From positions 496,001 through 560,000 of the forward strand of contig NZ_RPFW01000002.1 in assembly GCF_007827045.1 (NCBI RefSeq): a DNA stretch of 64,000 nucleotides. The letters run 5' to 3'. Positions 26,065 to 35,092 of this stretch are shown piece by piece; position 1 is the stretch's first letter; the number at the start of each line of letters is the position of its first letter. Both the position numbers and the translations under genes were made by a program. The notes below the pieces were generated by a model. The model made no database searches. It saw only the letters and a list, made by a program, of their open reading frames with translations, and was not told where the DNA came from. Source of the DNA: Trebonia kvetii. Lineage in GTDB: Bacteria; Actinomycetota; Actinomycetes; Streptosporangiales; Streptosporangiaceae.

Positions 26065-28359
26065 TTGTCCCAGTTTCAAAATAGCACAGTCCGGGGAATG
26101 GCGTCAACTAACGCGCAGGCGACCTCGGCCGAAATTACCCACGAGCAGGCATATCTGACAATGCTGTACGGGCGGCTCGACGCGCTGCGCGCCGCCACCG
26201 GCCAGCGGCTGGCCGAGGTGCGGCTCGGCCCGACCGCGGAGAATGACCAGGGATGGTCGGAGCGCGAGGCGTTCGTCCAGGAGTACCAGGATCGCGCGGC
26301 GGAGCTTGACGCCGCGGAGCGGAACCTGTGCTTCGGCCGGCTGGACTTCGACGACGCTGACCGGCTGTACATCGGGCGGATCGGCCTGCGCAGCGACGAT
26401 TACGACCAGGTGCTCGTCGACTGGCGCGCCAGGGCGGCCGAGCCGTTCTACCGCGCCACGCCGCGTGAGCGCTGCGGCGTGACCCGCCGCCGTCACCTGC
26501 ACACCGCCGGGCGGCGGGTGGTGAGCCTCGACGACGACGTGCTCGACCTGGACGCCGTCGACGAGACCCGGCTGACGGGCGAGGCGGCCCTGCTCGCCTC
26601 GCTGCGCCGCGGCCGCACCGGGCGGATGGGCGACATTGTCGCGACCATTCAGGCGGATCAGGACCGCATCATTCGCGATGACATGCGCGGAATTCTCGTC
26701 GTGGAGGGCGGCCCGGGCACCGGGAAAACCGTCGTCGCGCTGCACCGCGCCGCCTATCTCCTATACACGTACCGGAAGCAACTGGTGCGGCGCGGAATTC
26801 TGGTGATCGGCCCGAGCGCCACATTCCTGCGCTATATCGACCAGGTCCTGCCCTCGCTCGGCGAGAACGACGTCGTGCTCGAGACCATCGCCACGCTGTT
26901 GCCCGGCGTCGAGGCGCGCGGCCAGGAGCCCGCCGATGCCGCCCGGGTCAAGGGCGACGCGAAGATGGCGGACGTGCTGGCGAAGGCCGTCACCGGGCTG
27001 CGCCAGCTGCCCGCGAGCACCATCGAGATCAAGGTCGACGGCACTGTCTACCGGCTCACGCCTGGCCTGTGCGGCCGTGCCCGCGCCGAGGCCGAGCGAA
27101 CCACCGACCCGGACACCGACACCCTGCTCCCGCATAACGCCGCCCGGCGGGTCTTCATCGGCCTGGTGGTGCGGGAACTGGCACGGCAGCGGGTACGCGA
27201 CCTCGGCGGCCGGCGGGCATGGGAGCCTGGCGACGAGGAGGAACTGCGCGGGGAACTGGCGGACACGCCGGCCATTGCGAGCGTGCTCGACGCCCTGTGG
27301 CCGGAGGCGGCGCCGCAGCAGCTCCTCACCCAGCTCTACGCCGAGCCCGGCCGGCTCGACCTGACCGACGCGGAACGCGCCGCCATCGCCCGCCTCACCC
27401 CGCGGCCGTGGACCCCCGCCGACGTGCCGCTGCTCGACGAGCTCGCCGAGCTCCTCGGCATGCTGACCGCCGAGGAACGGGCGGCAAGCCGCGGCCGCGC
27501 CGAGGACGAAGCCGAGCGGGCCGAGGCGCTGCAGTACGCGCGGCAGCTGGTGGCGGACCTGGTCGAAGCGTCGGCCATCGTCGTGCCGCCACTGGAGAAC
27601 GACACCTTCGTGACATGGATCGCCGGCCGGAACATCGCGTCGGCGGCTGGCGGCGCGATCGCCGAGCGGGCGACCCGCGACCGCAGCTGGACCTACGGGC
27701 ACGTGATCGTGGACGAGGCGCAGGAGTTGTCCGCGATGGACTGGCGGATGGTGATGCGCCGCTGCCCGGCCAGGTCGATGACCGTCGTCGGTGACCTGGC
27801 GCAGACGTCCGCGCCTGGCGGCGCCGACTCGTGGGCGCAGGTCCTCGACCCGGTGGCCGCGGGGCGCTGGCGCACCGCGCGGCTGACCGTGAACTACCGC
27901 ACGCCCGCGCCGGCGATGGCGCTGGCCGCCGCCCTGCTCCCGCCGGGCATTGAGCCGCCGCTGTCGGTCAGGGACTCCGATGAAGTCCCGTGGTCTGGCC
28001 GCGTGGCGGATCTCGCCGCGCTGGTGCGGCGGGAGCGGAAGCTGATCGGCGCCGGGCGGGTGGCGGTGATCGCACCGCAGTCCCTGGTCGCGGGGAACGG
28101 CGCGGAGCTCGGCCTGGCTCCCGGGCCCGACCTTGACGCCCCGGTGGCGGTGCTCGCGCCAGAGCAGGCCAAGGGGCTGGAGTTCGACTCGGTCATCGTG
28201 GTCGACCCGGCGGTGATCCAGCAGTCGTCACCGCGCGGGTGGTCGGACCTGTACGTGGCGCTCACCAGGACGACCCGCCGGCTCGGGCTGGTCAGCCAGG
28301 GAGAGCTGCCCGCCGTGCTGCGGGCCGCGCTCGACGAGATGGCGGACGGAGCGCAGTAA
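26065..28359 (+). CDS. helD: HelD-type RNA polymerase recycling ATPase (UvrD-like)
   Basis: 764 residues. Superfamily 1 motifs: Walker A GGPGTGKTVVALHRAAYLLY (about 217), GHVIVDEAQELSAMDWRM (Walker B, about 545), VVGDLAQTSAPGG, LTVNYRTPAPAMALA, LAPEQAKGLEFDSVIVVDP and YVALTRTTRRL near the end. The N-terminal helical arm (YGRLDALRAATGQRLAEVRL) and RLYIGRIGLRSDDYDQVLVDWRARAAEPFYRA are typical of actinobacterial HelD/HelR. Such proteins prise RNA polymerase off DNA, and in some species give rifamycin tolerance. TTG 26065 (SD AGAAGGG) is taken as start; ATG 26098 is the alternative. Monocistronic. Confidence 0.93.
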   Translation: MSQFQNSTVRGMASTNAQATSAEITHEQAYLTMLYGRLDALRAATGQRLAEVRLGPTAENDQGWSEREAFVQEYQDRAAELDAAERNLCFGRLDFDDADRLYIGRIGLRSDDYDQVLVDWRARAAEPFYRATPRERCGVTRRRHLHTAGRRVVSLDDDVLDLDAVDETRLTGEAALLASLRRGRTGRMGDIVATIQADQDRIIRDDMRGILVVEGGPGTGKTVVALHRAAYLLYTYRKQLVRRGILVIGPSATFLRYIDQVLPSLGENDVVLETIATLLPGVEARGQEPADAARVKGDAKMADVLAKAVTGLRQLPASTIEIKVDGTVYRLTPGLCGRARAEAERTTDPDTDTLLPHNAARRVFIGLVVRELARQRVRDLGGRRAWEPGDEEELRGELADTPAIASVLDALWPEAAPQQLLTQLYAEPGRLDLTDAERAAIARLTPRPWTPADVPLLDELAELLGMLTAEERAASRGRAEDEAERAEALQYARQLVADLVEASAIVVPPLENDTFVTWIAGRNIASAAGGAIAERATRDRSWTYGHVIVDEAQELSAMDWRMVMRRCPARSMTVVGDLAQTSAPGGADSWAQVLDPVAAGRWRTARLTVNYRTPAPAMALAAALLPPGIEPPLSVRDSDEVPWSGRVADLAALVRRERKLIGAGRVAVIAPQSLVAGNGAELGLAPGPDLDAPVAVLAPEQAKGLEFDSVIVVDPAVIQQSSPRGWSDLYVALTRTTRRLGLVSQGELPAVLRAALDEMADGAQ

Positions 28360-28428
28360 GCCGAACCCGTAGGGATGATTCCGCAGGGAAGTGGCGGACG
28401 GCGGTGCGGTCGCCGTGTTCCCGTGACA

Positions 28429-29208
28429 ATGGATGGCGTGATCCATGATCATGTCGCGATCGTGACGGGCGCCAACCATGGCATCGGGGCGGCGACCGCG
28501 CAGGCCCTGGCGCGCCGCGGCTGTGCCGTGCTGTGCACGTTCTTCCGGGTGGCTGACCCCGACGATCCCGGTACGCCGCGGGCGTACCGGGATAACCGGG
28601 CGCGGGACGCGGCGACCGTCATCGCCGGCATCGAGGCGGACGGCGGCGCGGCGGCCGCAGTGGAGGCTGACCTGTCCGATCCGGCAGCGCCAGCACTGCT
28701 CTTCGACACCGCCGAAGAGCGGTTCGGCCCGGTCGACATCCTGGTGAACAACGCGACCGGGTGGCTGGCTGACAGTTTCGCCGCCGCGGCGACCGACCGG
28801 CTCGGCCGGACGCTTGAGCCGGTGACCGCGGCGAGCTGGCGCAGGCAGTTCTCCGTGGACGCGATGGGCGCGGCGCTGATGATCGGCGAGTTCGCGCGGC
28901 GGCACATCGCGCGCCAGGCGACCTGGCTCGGCTTCCCCGAGGAGGTCTCCTACGGCGCGGCCAAGGCAGCGCAGGAGAACTACACGATGTCGGCCGCCAT
29001 CGAGCTCGCACCGTACGGGATCACGGCGAACATGGTGCACCCGCCGGTCACCGACACCGGCTGGGTCACCGACGCGGTACGCGCGCACGTGGCGGCGAGC
29101 CGGACGCTCATCCACATCGCCGCACCGGGCGAAGTCGCCGAGGTGATCGCCTACCTGGCCTCCGACACCGCCGCGCTGATCACCGGGAACGTGATCAACC
29201 TCAGGTAA
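28429..29208 (+). CDS. Short-chain dehydrogenase lacking the catalytic-serine strand
   Basis: 259 residues. The Rossmann motif VTGANHGIGAATAQAL (about 11), NNATGW (NNAG-like, about 104) and the YxxxK pair SYGAAKAAQENYTMSAAIEL are present. Between ARRHIARQATW and LGFPEEVSYGAAK the expected strand with the catalytic Ser (pattern GRIxxLTSGGP) is absent. The gap equals about 11 residues and is in frame. This suggests an internal 33-bp deletion near 28927 and a catalytically weak or dead enzyme. ATG 28429 or GTG 28438. It stands alone, 70 bp after helD. Confidence 0.85.
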   Translation: MDGVIHDHVAIVTGANHGIGAATAQALARRGCAVLCTFFRVADPDDPGTPRAYRDNRARDAATVIAGIEADGGAAAAVEADLSDPAAPALLFDTAEERFGPVDILVNNATGWLADSFAAAATDRLGRTLEPVTAASWRRQFSVDAMGAALMIGEFARRHIARQATWLGFPEEVSYGAAKAAQENYTMSAAIELAPYGITANMVHPPVTDTGWVTDAVRAHVAASRTLIHIAAPGEVAEVIAYLASDTAALITGNVINLR

Positions 29209-29244
29209 GTCTGTCGTAGCGGTGGCGGTGCGGCTGGCCTCGCG

Positions 29245-29270
29245 TATGATCGGCTTAGCAGGCGCCGATC
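29245..29270 (+). promoter_or_regulatory. -10 TATGAT and 5' hairpin of the AAA_28 gene
   Basis: TATGAT (29245-29250) overlaps a 7-bp inverted repeat GATCGGC/GCCGATC (29248-29254, 29264-29270). The predicted transcript would carry a roughly 130-nt pyrimidine-rich leader before the ribosome site AGAGGAG (29376-29382). Confidence 0.45.
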
Positions 29271-29389
29271 GAGGCTTTCTCTCGGCTTCTCTGCTTATCT
29301 GAGGCCTTTCCTCCCGCCACGCATCCTCTGCCGCGTCGCAGGCTTTCCTGTTTCCACCAAATCGCATTCTGCACCAGAGGAGCTTTCTC

Positions 29390-29992
29390 ATGCCGTCCTA
29401 CATTCTCACCGGGGCGCCAGGTGCCGGAAAGACGGCTGTCCTGCGCATGCTCGAGGTGGCCGGGTACGCGGTCGTCGAGGAGGCCGCGACGGACGTCATC
29501 ATGCTCGGCAACGCCCTCGGCCGCGACGAGCCGTGGCAGGACCGCGACTTCATCGGCAAGGTCCTCGCCCTGCAACGGCAGCGTCAGGACGCGGCCCGTG
29601 CGGACCTTGGGACCGTGTTCTTCGACCGCTCGCCGGCGTGCACCCTGGCGCTGAGCCGCTACTTGGCCGCCTACACAGGCACAGCCCCGTCGCCTCCGCT
29701 GGACGGCGAGGTCAGCGCGCTGATGGCGCGCGGCGGTTACGAGACGATGGTGTTCTTCATGCGCAACCTGGGGTTCATCCAGCCCACTACGGCGCGGCGG
29801 ATCAGCTTCGAGGACTCCCTTGCCTTCGAGCGGATTCACGAGGAGACATACCGTGAACTCGGATTCAGCCTGGTCGACGTCCCCGCCGGGCCGCTGGCCG
29901 GCCGAGTCGACCTGATCAGGCAGACCGTGCGTGCGGCATCGGTTGCGGTCAGGAGCCACCGGTCCAGCCCGCGGGCAGAGCAGGCGTCGTAG
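29390..29992 (+). CDS. AAA_28 family ATPase/kinase-like protein
   Basis: 200 residues. Walker A LTGAPGAGKTAVLRMLE at the very N-terminus, VVEEAATDVIM and LGTVFFDRSPACTLALSRYL (Walker-B-like FFDR) are features of the AAA_28/NadR-like P-loop family. ISFEDSLAFERIHEETYREL matches the family's C-terminal helical region. It may be a nucleotide or small-molecule kinase; function not established. A good ribosome site (AGAGGAG) fixes the start. Single gene. Confidence 0.85.
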   Translation: MPSYILTGAPGAGKTAVLRMLEVAGYAVVEEAATDVIMLGNALGRDEPWQDRDFIGKVLALQRQRQDAARADLGTVFFDRSPACTLALSRYLAAYTGTAPSPPLDGEVSALMARGGYETMVFFMRNLGFIQPTTARRISFEDSLAFERIHEETYRELGFSLVDVPAGPLAGRVDLIRQTVRAASVAVRSHRSSPRAEQAS

Positions 29993-30105
29993 AGCGGCCG
30001 GCTACGGGCGGGACCTGCGCACCAGCGGCATCTGCTGGACGGTTATTTTCCGGCTGACGGCCACCGCTGATCAATGATGCTTCAGTATCCGCGCCAGGCC
30101 GCCAG

Positions 30106-30534
30106 TCAGTCGGTCCAGTCGAGTTGCGGCTCAGGAACGCCAACGGAACGGCCGTGTGCCTGGGCTTCCCCACGCCCGGCCTGGTCGCCGCGCGGGTAAC
30201 GGAAGACCTTGCCGGGAAAGACCACGGTTGCTTCGGTGTCGCTGTTCCAGTTCGCGTACCAGCCCGGGCTCAGCAGGCTGTCGGCCAGATCGCTGGCTAG
30301 CGCATCGCTGATGCTCGCGGCCGCCTCGAATTCAATCAAGGTCCAGATGGGCGGCTGATAATCGGCGGCGCCGGTGACCTCGTACCGTGCGCAGCGGATG
30401 ACCCGCATGCCGTGGCCGTCGAATCCCGTGCCGACCTTAAGGCTCTCGGCCAGAATGGCGCCGCGGATGACCGCTTCAGCTTCCGAAGGCTGTCGCTGTT
30501 CCATGAGGTCCAGTATCGGCACGAGACCCGACAT
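30106..30534 (-). CDS. Hypothetical protein
   Basis: 142 residues (or 132 from ATG 30504, MEQRQPSEAEAVIRGAILAE). No family recognised. It has an alpha/beta look: SLKVGTGFDGHGMRVIRCAR, PPIWTLIEFEAAASISDALA and LLSPGWYANWNSDTEATVVF, with a Gly-rich end. The arrangement of WTLIEFEA and PGWYANW recalls small RES/DUF-type proteins but not enough for a call. Codon use is normal for the region. 58 bp from the carboxymuconolactone-like gene, same strand. Confidence 0.6.
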   Translation of the reverse strand: MSGLVPILDLMEQRQPSEAEAVIRGAILAESLKVGTGFDGHGMRVIRCARYEVTGAADYQPPIWTLIEFEAAASISDALASDLADSLLSPGWYANWNSDTEATVVFPGKVFRYPRGDQAGRGEAQAHGRSVGVPEPQLDWTD

Positions 30535-30591
30535 TCGACGCGGCCCCTGCCTCGGCGGGTGCCGCGACTAGCGAGGCCCTTTCGCCGGACG

Positions 30592-30915
30592 CTACTTGTC
30601 TGCTTGCTCGCCTGTGTCGCCCACGGCGATCGCCATGCCGAGAGCTCGGAGAATCTGCCCGGCTGCCGAGGTCACCCGGGGCGTACCCACGACCGGTGCT
30701 ACGGCGATCATGATGCCCTCGATGTCCTGCTCGGTCAGCCCGGCCTGCGCGAGTGCCGGGGCGTTAGCCAGATAGGACGCTGGCGGGGCGTCTACCGCGA
30801 TCAGGGCTGCCAGCCTCGCTAGCATGAAATCGCGCGGCGAGACGGAATTGTGCTCAATCGAGGCGGTCGTGATGTCCATGATCGTGTCAAGGACTGGCGT
30901 GTCGGTGGTACCCAC
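30592..30915 (-). CDS. Carboxymuconolactone decarboxylase-like protein
   Basis: About 107 residues from GTG 30915, which follows GGAGGATCA; the frame is open further upstream without a better site. The AhpD/CMD helical fold is seen in ASIEHNSVSPRDFMLARLAA, QAGLTEQDIEGIMIAVAPVV and TPRVTSAAGQILRALGMAIA. No CxxC peroxidase pair is present, so it is closer to the decarboxylase-like than to the AhpD-like members. Substrate unknown. Confidence 0.75.
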   Translation of the reverse strand: MGTTDTPVLDTIMDITTASIEHNSVSPRDFMLARLAALIAVDAPPASYLANAPALAQAGLTEQDIEGIMIAVAPVVGTPRVTSAAGQILRALGMAIAVGDTGEQADK

Positions 30916-31138
30916 TGATCCTCCGGCTATCCGTGCAGAACGGCGGGCCGCCGCGCTGCGGCTACGTGACGCTCCAAGTTCAGCGCCACCATTGACCGCT
31001 GGCATCCTCCTCGACGGGTGATTCCAGGCCAGTTCTGGTGCCTCGGGCGCAAGTAACCCGTAGCTCCTGCCCTCAGCAACGCCCCTTGGCCTAACGGGCT
31101 GAAGTCTGATTATCGAAAAAAGATCTTGATCCGACGCA

Positions 31139-31167
31139 TTGATGTTCGTTGATAGAACTGGTAGTCT
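31139..31167 (+). promoter_or_regulatory. Sigma-70-type promoter upstream of the DUF222/HNH gene
   Basis: TTGATG (31139-31144), 17 bp, TAGTCT (31162-31167), inside an AT-rich patch (31105-31190) that is unusual for this window. It leaves a leader of about 110 nt before GTG 31283. Confidence 0.55.
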
Positions 31168-31282
31168 AATGACAGAACTTCAGATGATCGACGGCCGGCT
31201 TGCCGGCATAGGGCGCGAGCGTGGACGCGCGTAACACGCGACGACAGCGCCGTGACGCCGTCCCCATCTGGAGGTGAGTGCC

Positions 31283-32905
31283 GTGTGCACCGCGGAATCC
31301 GCGCCTGCCGGCGAAGACGCCCCCGGCCCTGCTCCTGATCGCGGGGCTTGTCCCGGCCCTGGTTCTGCCTTCACCGCGTCTGGCTTTGCCTTCACTTCCG
31401 CGTCGCAGGCGCTGCGCATGGCGGGCGCCGCACTGGACTACCTCAACGCCGCGGCCGGCAACACGGCAGCCGCCGGTCTGGACGGCGCGGCCTGCGGTGG
31501 GGTCCTGATCGCCCTCGGTGAGATCCAGGCGAAGCTGACCGCGGCGCATGCCGGGTTCCTGCGCGCCTTCGATGCCGCCGGTGCTCATGACGCCGAAGGG
31601 TACGGCACGTCCTCGTCTTGGCTGGCGGCGAAGGCGGGTCTAACGAAGAAGGCCGCGAAGGCGGCGGTGCGGCAGATGCGCCAGCTGCGCGACCGGCCGC
31701 TGCTCGACGAAGCGCTCGCAGCCGGGGACATCACCGACTCCCTGGCCTTCGAGATCGCCGGGTGGACCCGCAAGCTGCCCGCGGCGATGCGTGAGGGGAC
31801 CGACCGCATCTTGCTGGAAGCTGCCGCGGCTGGGGCGTCCCTGGATGACCTGGCTACCATCGCGGCCTGCGCGATCGAGAACTGGCGCCAGCAGCAGCCC
31901 GATCCCGACCGTCCCGACGACGGCTTCGACGACCGCTACCTCCAGGTGGGCACCACGTTCGGCGGCGCGGGGGTGATCAGGGGTGACCTGACACCGGAGT
32001 GCGCCACCGCGGTCCGCGCGGTCCTGGAGGCGCTCGGCAAGAAGGCCGGCCCGGAGGATGACCGGACCGAGCCGAAACGGTTCCATGATGCGCTGCAACT
32101 GGCGTGCGAGCTCCTGATGCGCGCCCGGCTGGTCCCGGACCGGGCAGGCGCCGACACCCAGGCGGTGGTGCACATTCCGCTGTCCCAGCTGCGCGCCATG
32201 CCCGGCGCGGGTGACCTGGAGGACGCCTGGATCAAGGCACGGCTCGGCGAAGACGGCTACCTGACCGGCACCGGCGCCCAGGCTGCAGCCTGCGATGCGC
32301 AGGCCGTCCCCGTTGTCACCGCCACCATCAACCCCGACGTCATCGACCAGATCATCGACCTGGCCCGCACCGCCGCCCCGCCACCCGCAACCGCGCATCC
32401 CTCGCCGTCCGGCTCACCCGATGCCCGACGCGCTCTGCGCTATGCCATCGCCCGCCTCGCCATCGACCTCGTGTCCGGCCCCGCCGGCGTCGCCGCAGCC
32501 CTCCGCCAAAGCCTGCTGGATAAACCCTGGAACCCCCCGAGCCTCCCCCTCGACATCGGCCGCAGCCGCACCATCCCCGGCCACATCCGCCGCGCCGTCC
32601 TGCTCCGTGACCGCCACTGCGCCTGGCCACAGTGCGGCCGGCCTGCCGCCCACTGCGACGTCCACCACCTCAGGCACCAAGCAGACGGCGGCGAGACCTC
32701 ACTCGCCAACTGCGTGCTGCTGTGTCAGTACCACCACGACGTGTGCGTCCACCGCCACGGCTGGACCCTAACTCTCCACCCCGACGGCACCGCCGAGGCC
32801 CGCAGCCCCGACGGGCGTCACGTCCTGCACAGTCATCCTCCGCCAGCCCCGCGCCGTCGCGAGGCTGGGTCGAGCGGGTCGCCGTGCCTGCCCGGCTGCT
32901 CGTAG
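31283..32905 (+). CDS. DUF222/HNH endonuclease-domain protein (13E12 family)
   Basis: About 540 residues; GTG 31283 is 8 nt from GGAGG. An Ala-rich N-terminal DUF222 region (about 40-330: ALGEIQAKLTAAHAGFLRAF, GYGTSSSWLAAKAGLTKKAA) precedes a C-terminal HNH module LRDRHCAWPQCGRPAAHCDV, HHLRHQADGGETSLANCVLL and HHDVCVHRHGW. The HNH His and zinc cysteines are present. This family is abundant and mobile in actinobacterial genomes, and its role is unknown. The neighbourhood gives no hint. The CDS ends 70 bp before the convergent MFS gene. Confidence 0.9.
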   Translation: MCTAESAPAGEDAPGPAPDRGACPGPGSAFTASGFAFTSASQALRMAGAALDYLNAAAGNTAAAGLDGAACGGVLIALGEIQAKLTAAHAGFLRAFDAAGAHDAEGYGTSSSWLAAKAGLTKKAAKAAVRQMRQLRDRPLLDEALAAGDITDSLAFEIAGWTRKLPAAMREGTDRILLEAAAAGASLDDLATIAACAIENWRQQQPDPDRPDDGFDDRYLQVGTTFGGAGVIRGDLTPECATAVRAVLEALGKKAGPEDDRTEPKRFHDALQLACELLMRARLVPDRAGADTQAVVHIPLSQLRAMPGAGDLEDAWIKARLGEDGYLTGTGAQAAACDAQAVPVVTATINPDVIDQIIDLARTAAPPPATAHPSPSGSPDARRALRYAIARLAIDLVSGPAGVAAALRQSLLDKPWNPPSLPLDIGRSRTIPGHIRRAVLLRDRHCAWPQCGRPAAHCDVHHLRHQADGGETSLANCVLLCQYHHDVCVHRHGWTLTLHPDGTAEARSPDGRHVLHSHPPPAPRRREAGSSGSPCLPGCS

Positions 32906-32974
32906 AACTCCCTGATGCGGCCGAGCAGCAGCCGGGCACATGACCGCACGACACGCATGACGGCGGTCAGGCCA

Positions 32975-34366
32975 TCAGGTCGCGGCGATCTCGCCGCCCG
33001 CGTTCATCGCTGCTGGTCCGGCCGGTGCGCCATGCCGGGCCGGAGCGGACTGGCGGGCCGGCTCGGGACGCACGCGCGGAGCGGCGCCGAAGTCGCGCCA
33101 GGCCCGCTGAGTGAGGCCGCCGATAACCGCGGCGGCGATGGTGACGGCGGCGAACAGGAAGAATGACGCCGGGCCGAGCGCGTGCCCGAACCAGGCGGCG
33201 AGCAGCACCGAGACCGGGGCCATGCCGAAGCTGGTGAGCAACAGCAGGCCGTTCAGCCGGCCGAGGCTGCCCGCGGGCGCCCAGCGCTGGAACGCGGTGA
33301 CCGTGTAGGTGTTGCCGAACCCGTTGCAGAGGCCGAACACCGCCTGGGCCGCGATCACCCAGCCGACAACGCCGAGGAACGGGGTGGCCGCGATGGCCAC
33401 CGCCTCGATGAGGAACGCCGCCGACCCGGTGACGACAGGCCGACGCGGCCGGCCCGCTTGGCCCGCCGCGAGGGTGCCGAGCAGCGCGCCGGCGGCGAAC
33501 CCCGCGAGGATCGCACCGTAGCCCTGCGCGCTCGCGTGCAGGGGGCCGTGCGCGAGTGACGGCAGCGCAACGCCGTTGAGGCCGGCCGACCCGAGGTTGG
33601 CCGCGATGTTGATGGCGATGAGGACCGGCAGCACCCGTTCGGTGCGAAGCAGGGTGCGCAGGCTCGGACCCGCGGTTCCTGAGGCCGCGTCAGGAACGGC
33701 AGCCGGTACCTTCTGCGCGTCGCCTGATCGCGTGGCGCCGGATCGCGCGGAGCCGGAGCGGGCGGTGCCGGAGCGGGCGGGGTACATGGCGAGCAGGGTG
33801 GCGGCCGACACCGCGAAAGAGACCGCGTCGAGCCAGAACGCCGCCGACGGGCTGCCCATGGCGACCAGTGCGCCGCCGAGAGCTGGGCCGGCCAGCGACG
33901 CCAGTTGCGTACCGCCGGAGGCGAGCGCGTTGCCCGCCTGAAGATCGTTGCCTGGCAGCAGCGAGGGGACGACAGAGAAGGAGGCCGGCAGGAACAGCCC
34001 CTCGCCCGCGCCGAGCACGACCGCGACCGGGATCAGCAGTGCCGCGCGGGCTGGGCCTGCCGCCGTCACGGCCAGCGCCGCCATGGCCACGACCCGGAGG
34101 GCATCGCTCACCAGCATGACCGTCTGCGGCCGCCACCGGTCACTGGCCCAGCCGCCGGCCATGATCAGCGCGGTACGCGGGATGCCGTAGGCGGCGAGCA
34201 CGGTGCCGAGCAGCACCGTGCCGCCGTGTCCGGCGAGCACGAACCAGGGCAGCGCGACCGCGTAGCAGGCGTCGCCCACGTTGGAGGTGACCTGGCCGGC
34301 GACGAGCAGCCGGAAGTCGCGGTGCCGCAGCGGCGCCAGCGCGCGCGGCGGCCGCAGCCGGGTCAC
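32975..34366 (-). CDS. MFS transporter paired with ArsR regulator
   Basis: 463 residues, about 12 spans: LRHRDFRLLVAGQVTSNVGD, GGWASDRWRPQTVMLVSDAL (motif A), GEGLFLPASFSVVPSLLPGN and AAGQAGRPRRPVVTGSAAFL. The central cytoplasmic loop contains a degenerate repeat of RSG-containing units (ARSGTARSGSARSGATRSGD). GTG at 34366 overlaps the ArsR stop (GTGA), so the two are co-translated. It probably exports a toxic small molecule sensed by the ArsR protein. The tail is Pro/Ala-rich. Confidence 0.9.
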   Translation of the reverse strand: MTRLRPPRALAPLRHRDFRLLVAGQVTSNVGDACYAVALPWFVLAGHGGTVLLGTVLAAYGIPRTALIMAGGWASDRWRPQTVMLVSDALRVVAMAALAVTAAGPARAALLIPVAVVLGAGEGLFLPASFSVVPSLLPGNDLQAGNALASGGTQLASLAGPALGGALVAMGSPSAAFWLDAVSFAVSAATLLAMYPARSGTARSGSARSGATRSGDAQKVPAAVPDAASGTAGPSLRTLLRTERVLPVLIAINIAANLGSAGLNGVALPSLAHGPLHASAQGYGAILAGFAAGALLGTLAAGQAGRPRRPVVTGSAAFLIEAVAIAATPFLGVVGWVIAAQAVFGLCNGFGNTYTVTAFQRWAPAGSLGRLNGLLLLTSFGMAPVSVLLAAWFGHALGPASFFLFAAVTIAAAVIGGLTQRAWRDFGAAPRVRPEPARQSAPARHGAPAGPAAMNAGGEIAAT

Positions 34367-35043
34367 CGGCCCGGCCCAGTGTCCTGGTCCGGCGCGATCC
34401 CCTGATCCCGCGGGGCTTCCCGGTCCGGCGCGGCGATCGGGTAGTCGAACAGCAGTACCTCGACTGGGGCCGATCCCGCCGGCCGGCGGTCCGCGTTCGC
34501 GACCCGCCCGCCGTCGAGCCGGAACCAGCGCATGAGCACCTCGTGCACCTCGGAGTTCAGCTGCCGCAGCTCACCGGGTGTCAGGTAGAACAGGTACTCG
34601 CTGTCGGTGGCGGCCTCCTCCCATGCCTTCGGATAGGAGCCGCGATGCGCCCGCCATGTCTCGTAGCGGGCGAGCTGCCGCTCGCGGAACAGGTCAAGCG
34701 CCGCCTCGGACGCGACCTTCGCCGCCGAGTCGCCGCTGGCCGGGGCGAACGACATGCCGATCGACGTCAGCCGCCACGGCCTGGACCTGCCAGGGCCGCC
34801 GCCCGCCTCCTCGACGAACCCGTACTTGGCGAGCTGGCGCAGGTGGAACGAGCAGGTGGTCGGCGTTTCCCCGATCCGCTCCCCCGCCTCGGTCGCGGTC
34901 TGCGCGCCGTCCATCAGCAGCGTCTCGAGCAGCGCGATCCTTACCGGGTGCGTCAGCGCGCGCAGCGTCCGTGCGTCGGTAATCTGCCTGATCTCCCGCT
35001 GGCCGGCGTCCTGCTCCGGCGCGGCCGTGTCATCGCTAGACAT
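34363..35043 (-). CDS. ArsR-family transcriptional regulator with C-terminal extension
   Basis: 226 residues. The winged HTH covers about residues 20-95: LRALTHPVRIALLETLLMDG, TATEAGERIGETPTTCSFHL, RQLAKYGFVEEAGGG. No metal-binding ELCVCDL motif. The long C-terminal part (ALDLFRERQLARYETWRAHR, YLTPGELRQLNSEVHEVLMR) matches the HTH_20/DUF-type ArsR group seen next to MFS genes. ATG 35043 lies directly at a cluster of palindromes, so autoregulation is likely. Operon with the MFS gene. Confidence 0.9.
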   Translation of the reverse strand: MSSDDTAAPEQDAGQREIRQITDARTLRALTHPVRIALLETLLMDGAQTATEAGERIGETPTTCSFHLRQLAKYGFVEEAGGGPGRSRPWRLTSIGMSFAPASGDSAAKVASEAALDLFRERQLARYETWRAHRGSYPKAWEEAATDSEYLFYLTPGELRQLNSEVHEVLMRWFRLDGGRVANADRRPAGSAPVEVLLFDYPIAAPDREAPRDQGIAPDQDTGPGR

Positions 35044-35092
35044 CTCTCGAGAATAAACTCTCGAGAGAATGCTTTCAAGAGATATCTCTCGA
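35042..35092. promoter_or_regulatory. Palindrome cluster at the ArsR promoter
   Basis: TCTCGAGA (35045-35052), CTCTCGAGAG (35058-35067) and AGAGATATCTCT (35078-35089) lie within 51 bp, the first abutting the arsR ATG and the last overlapping the end of the sigma gene. The centres of the first two are 14 bp apart. Probable ArsR operator array. Confidence 0.65.

Noticed and set aside
25648..26079. 143-residue minus-strand ORF upstream of helD
   Set aside because: It overlaps the signal-peptide region of the GH25 gene in another frame and has no domain or ribosome site.
31283..32905. Homing endonuclease or defence nuclease
   Set aside because: The DUF222/HNH family is common and unlinked to defence genes here; no intein or intron structure seen.
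33718..33788. Tandem repeat in the MFS linker
   Set aside because: Short imperfect codon-level repeats of RSG units in a loop; no regular DNA period beyond low complexity.
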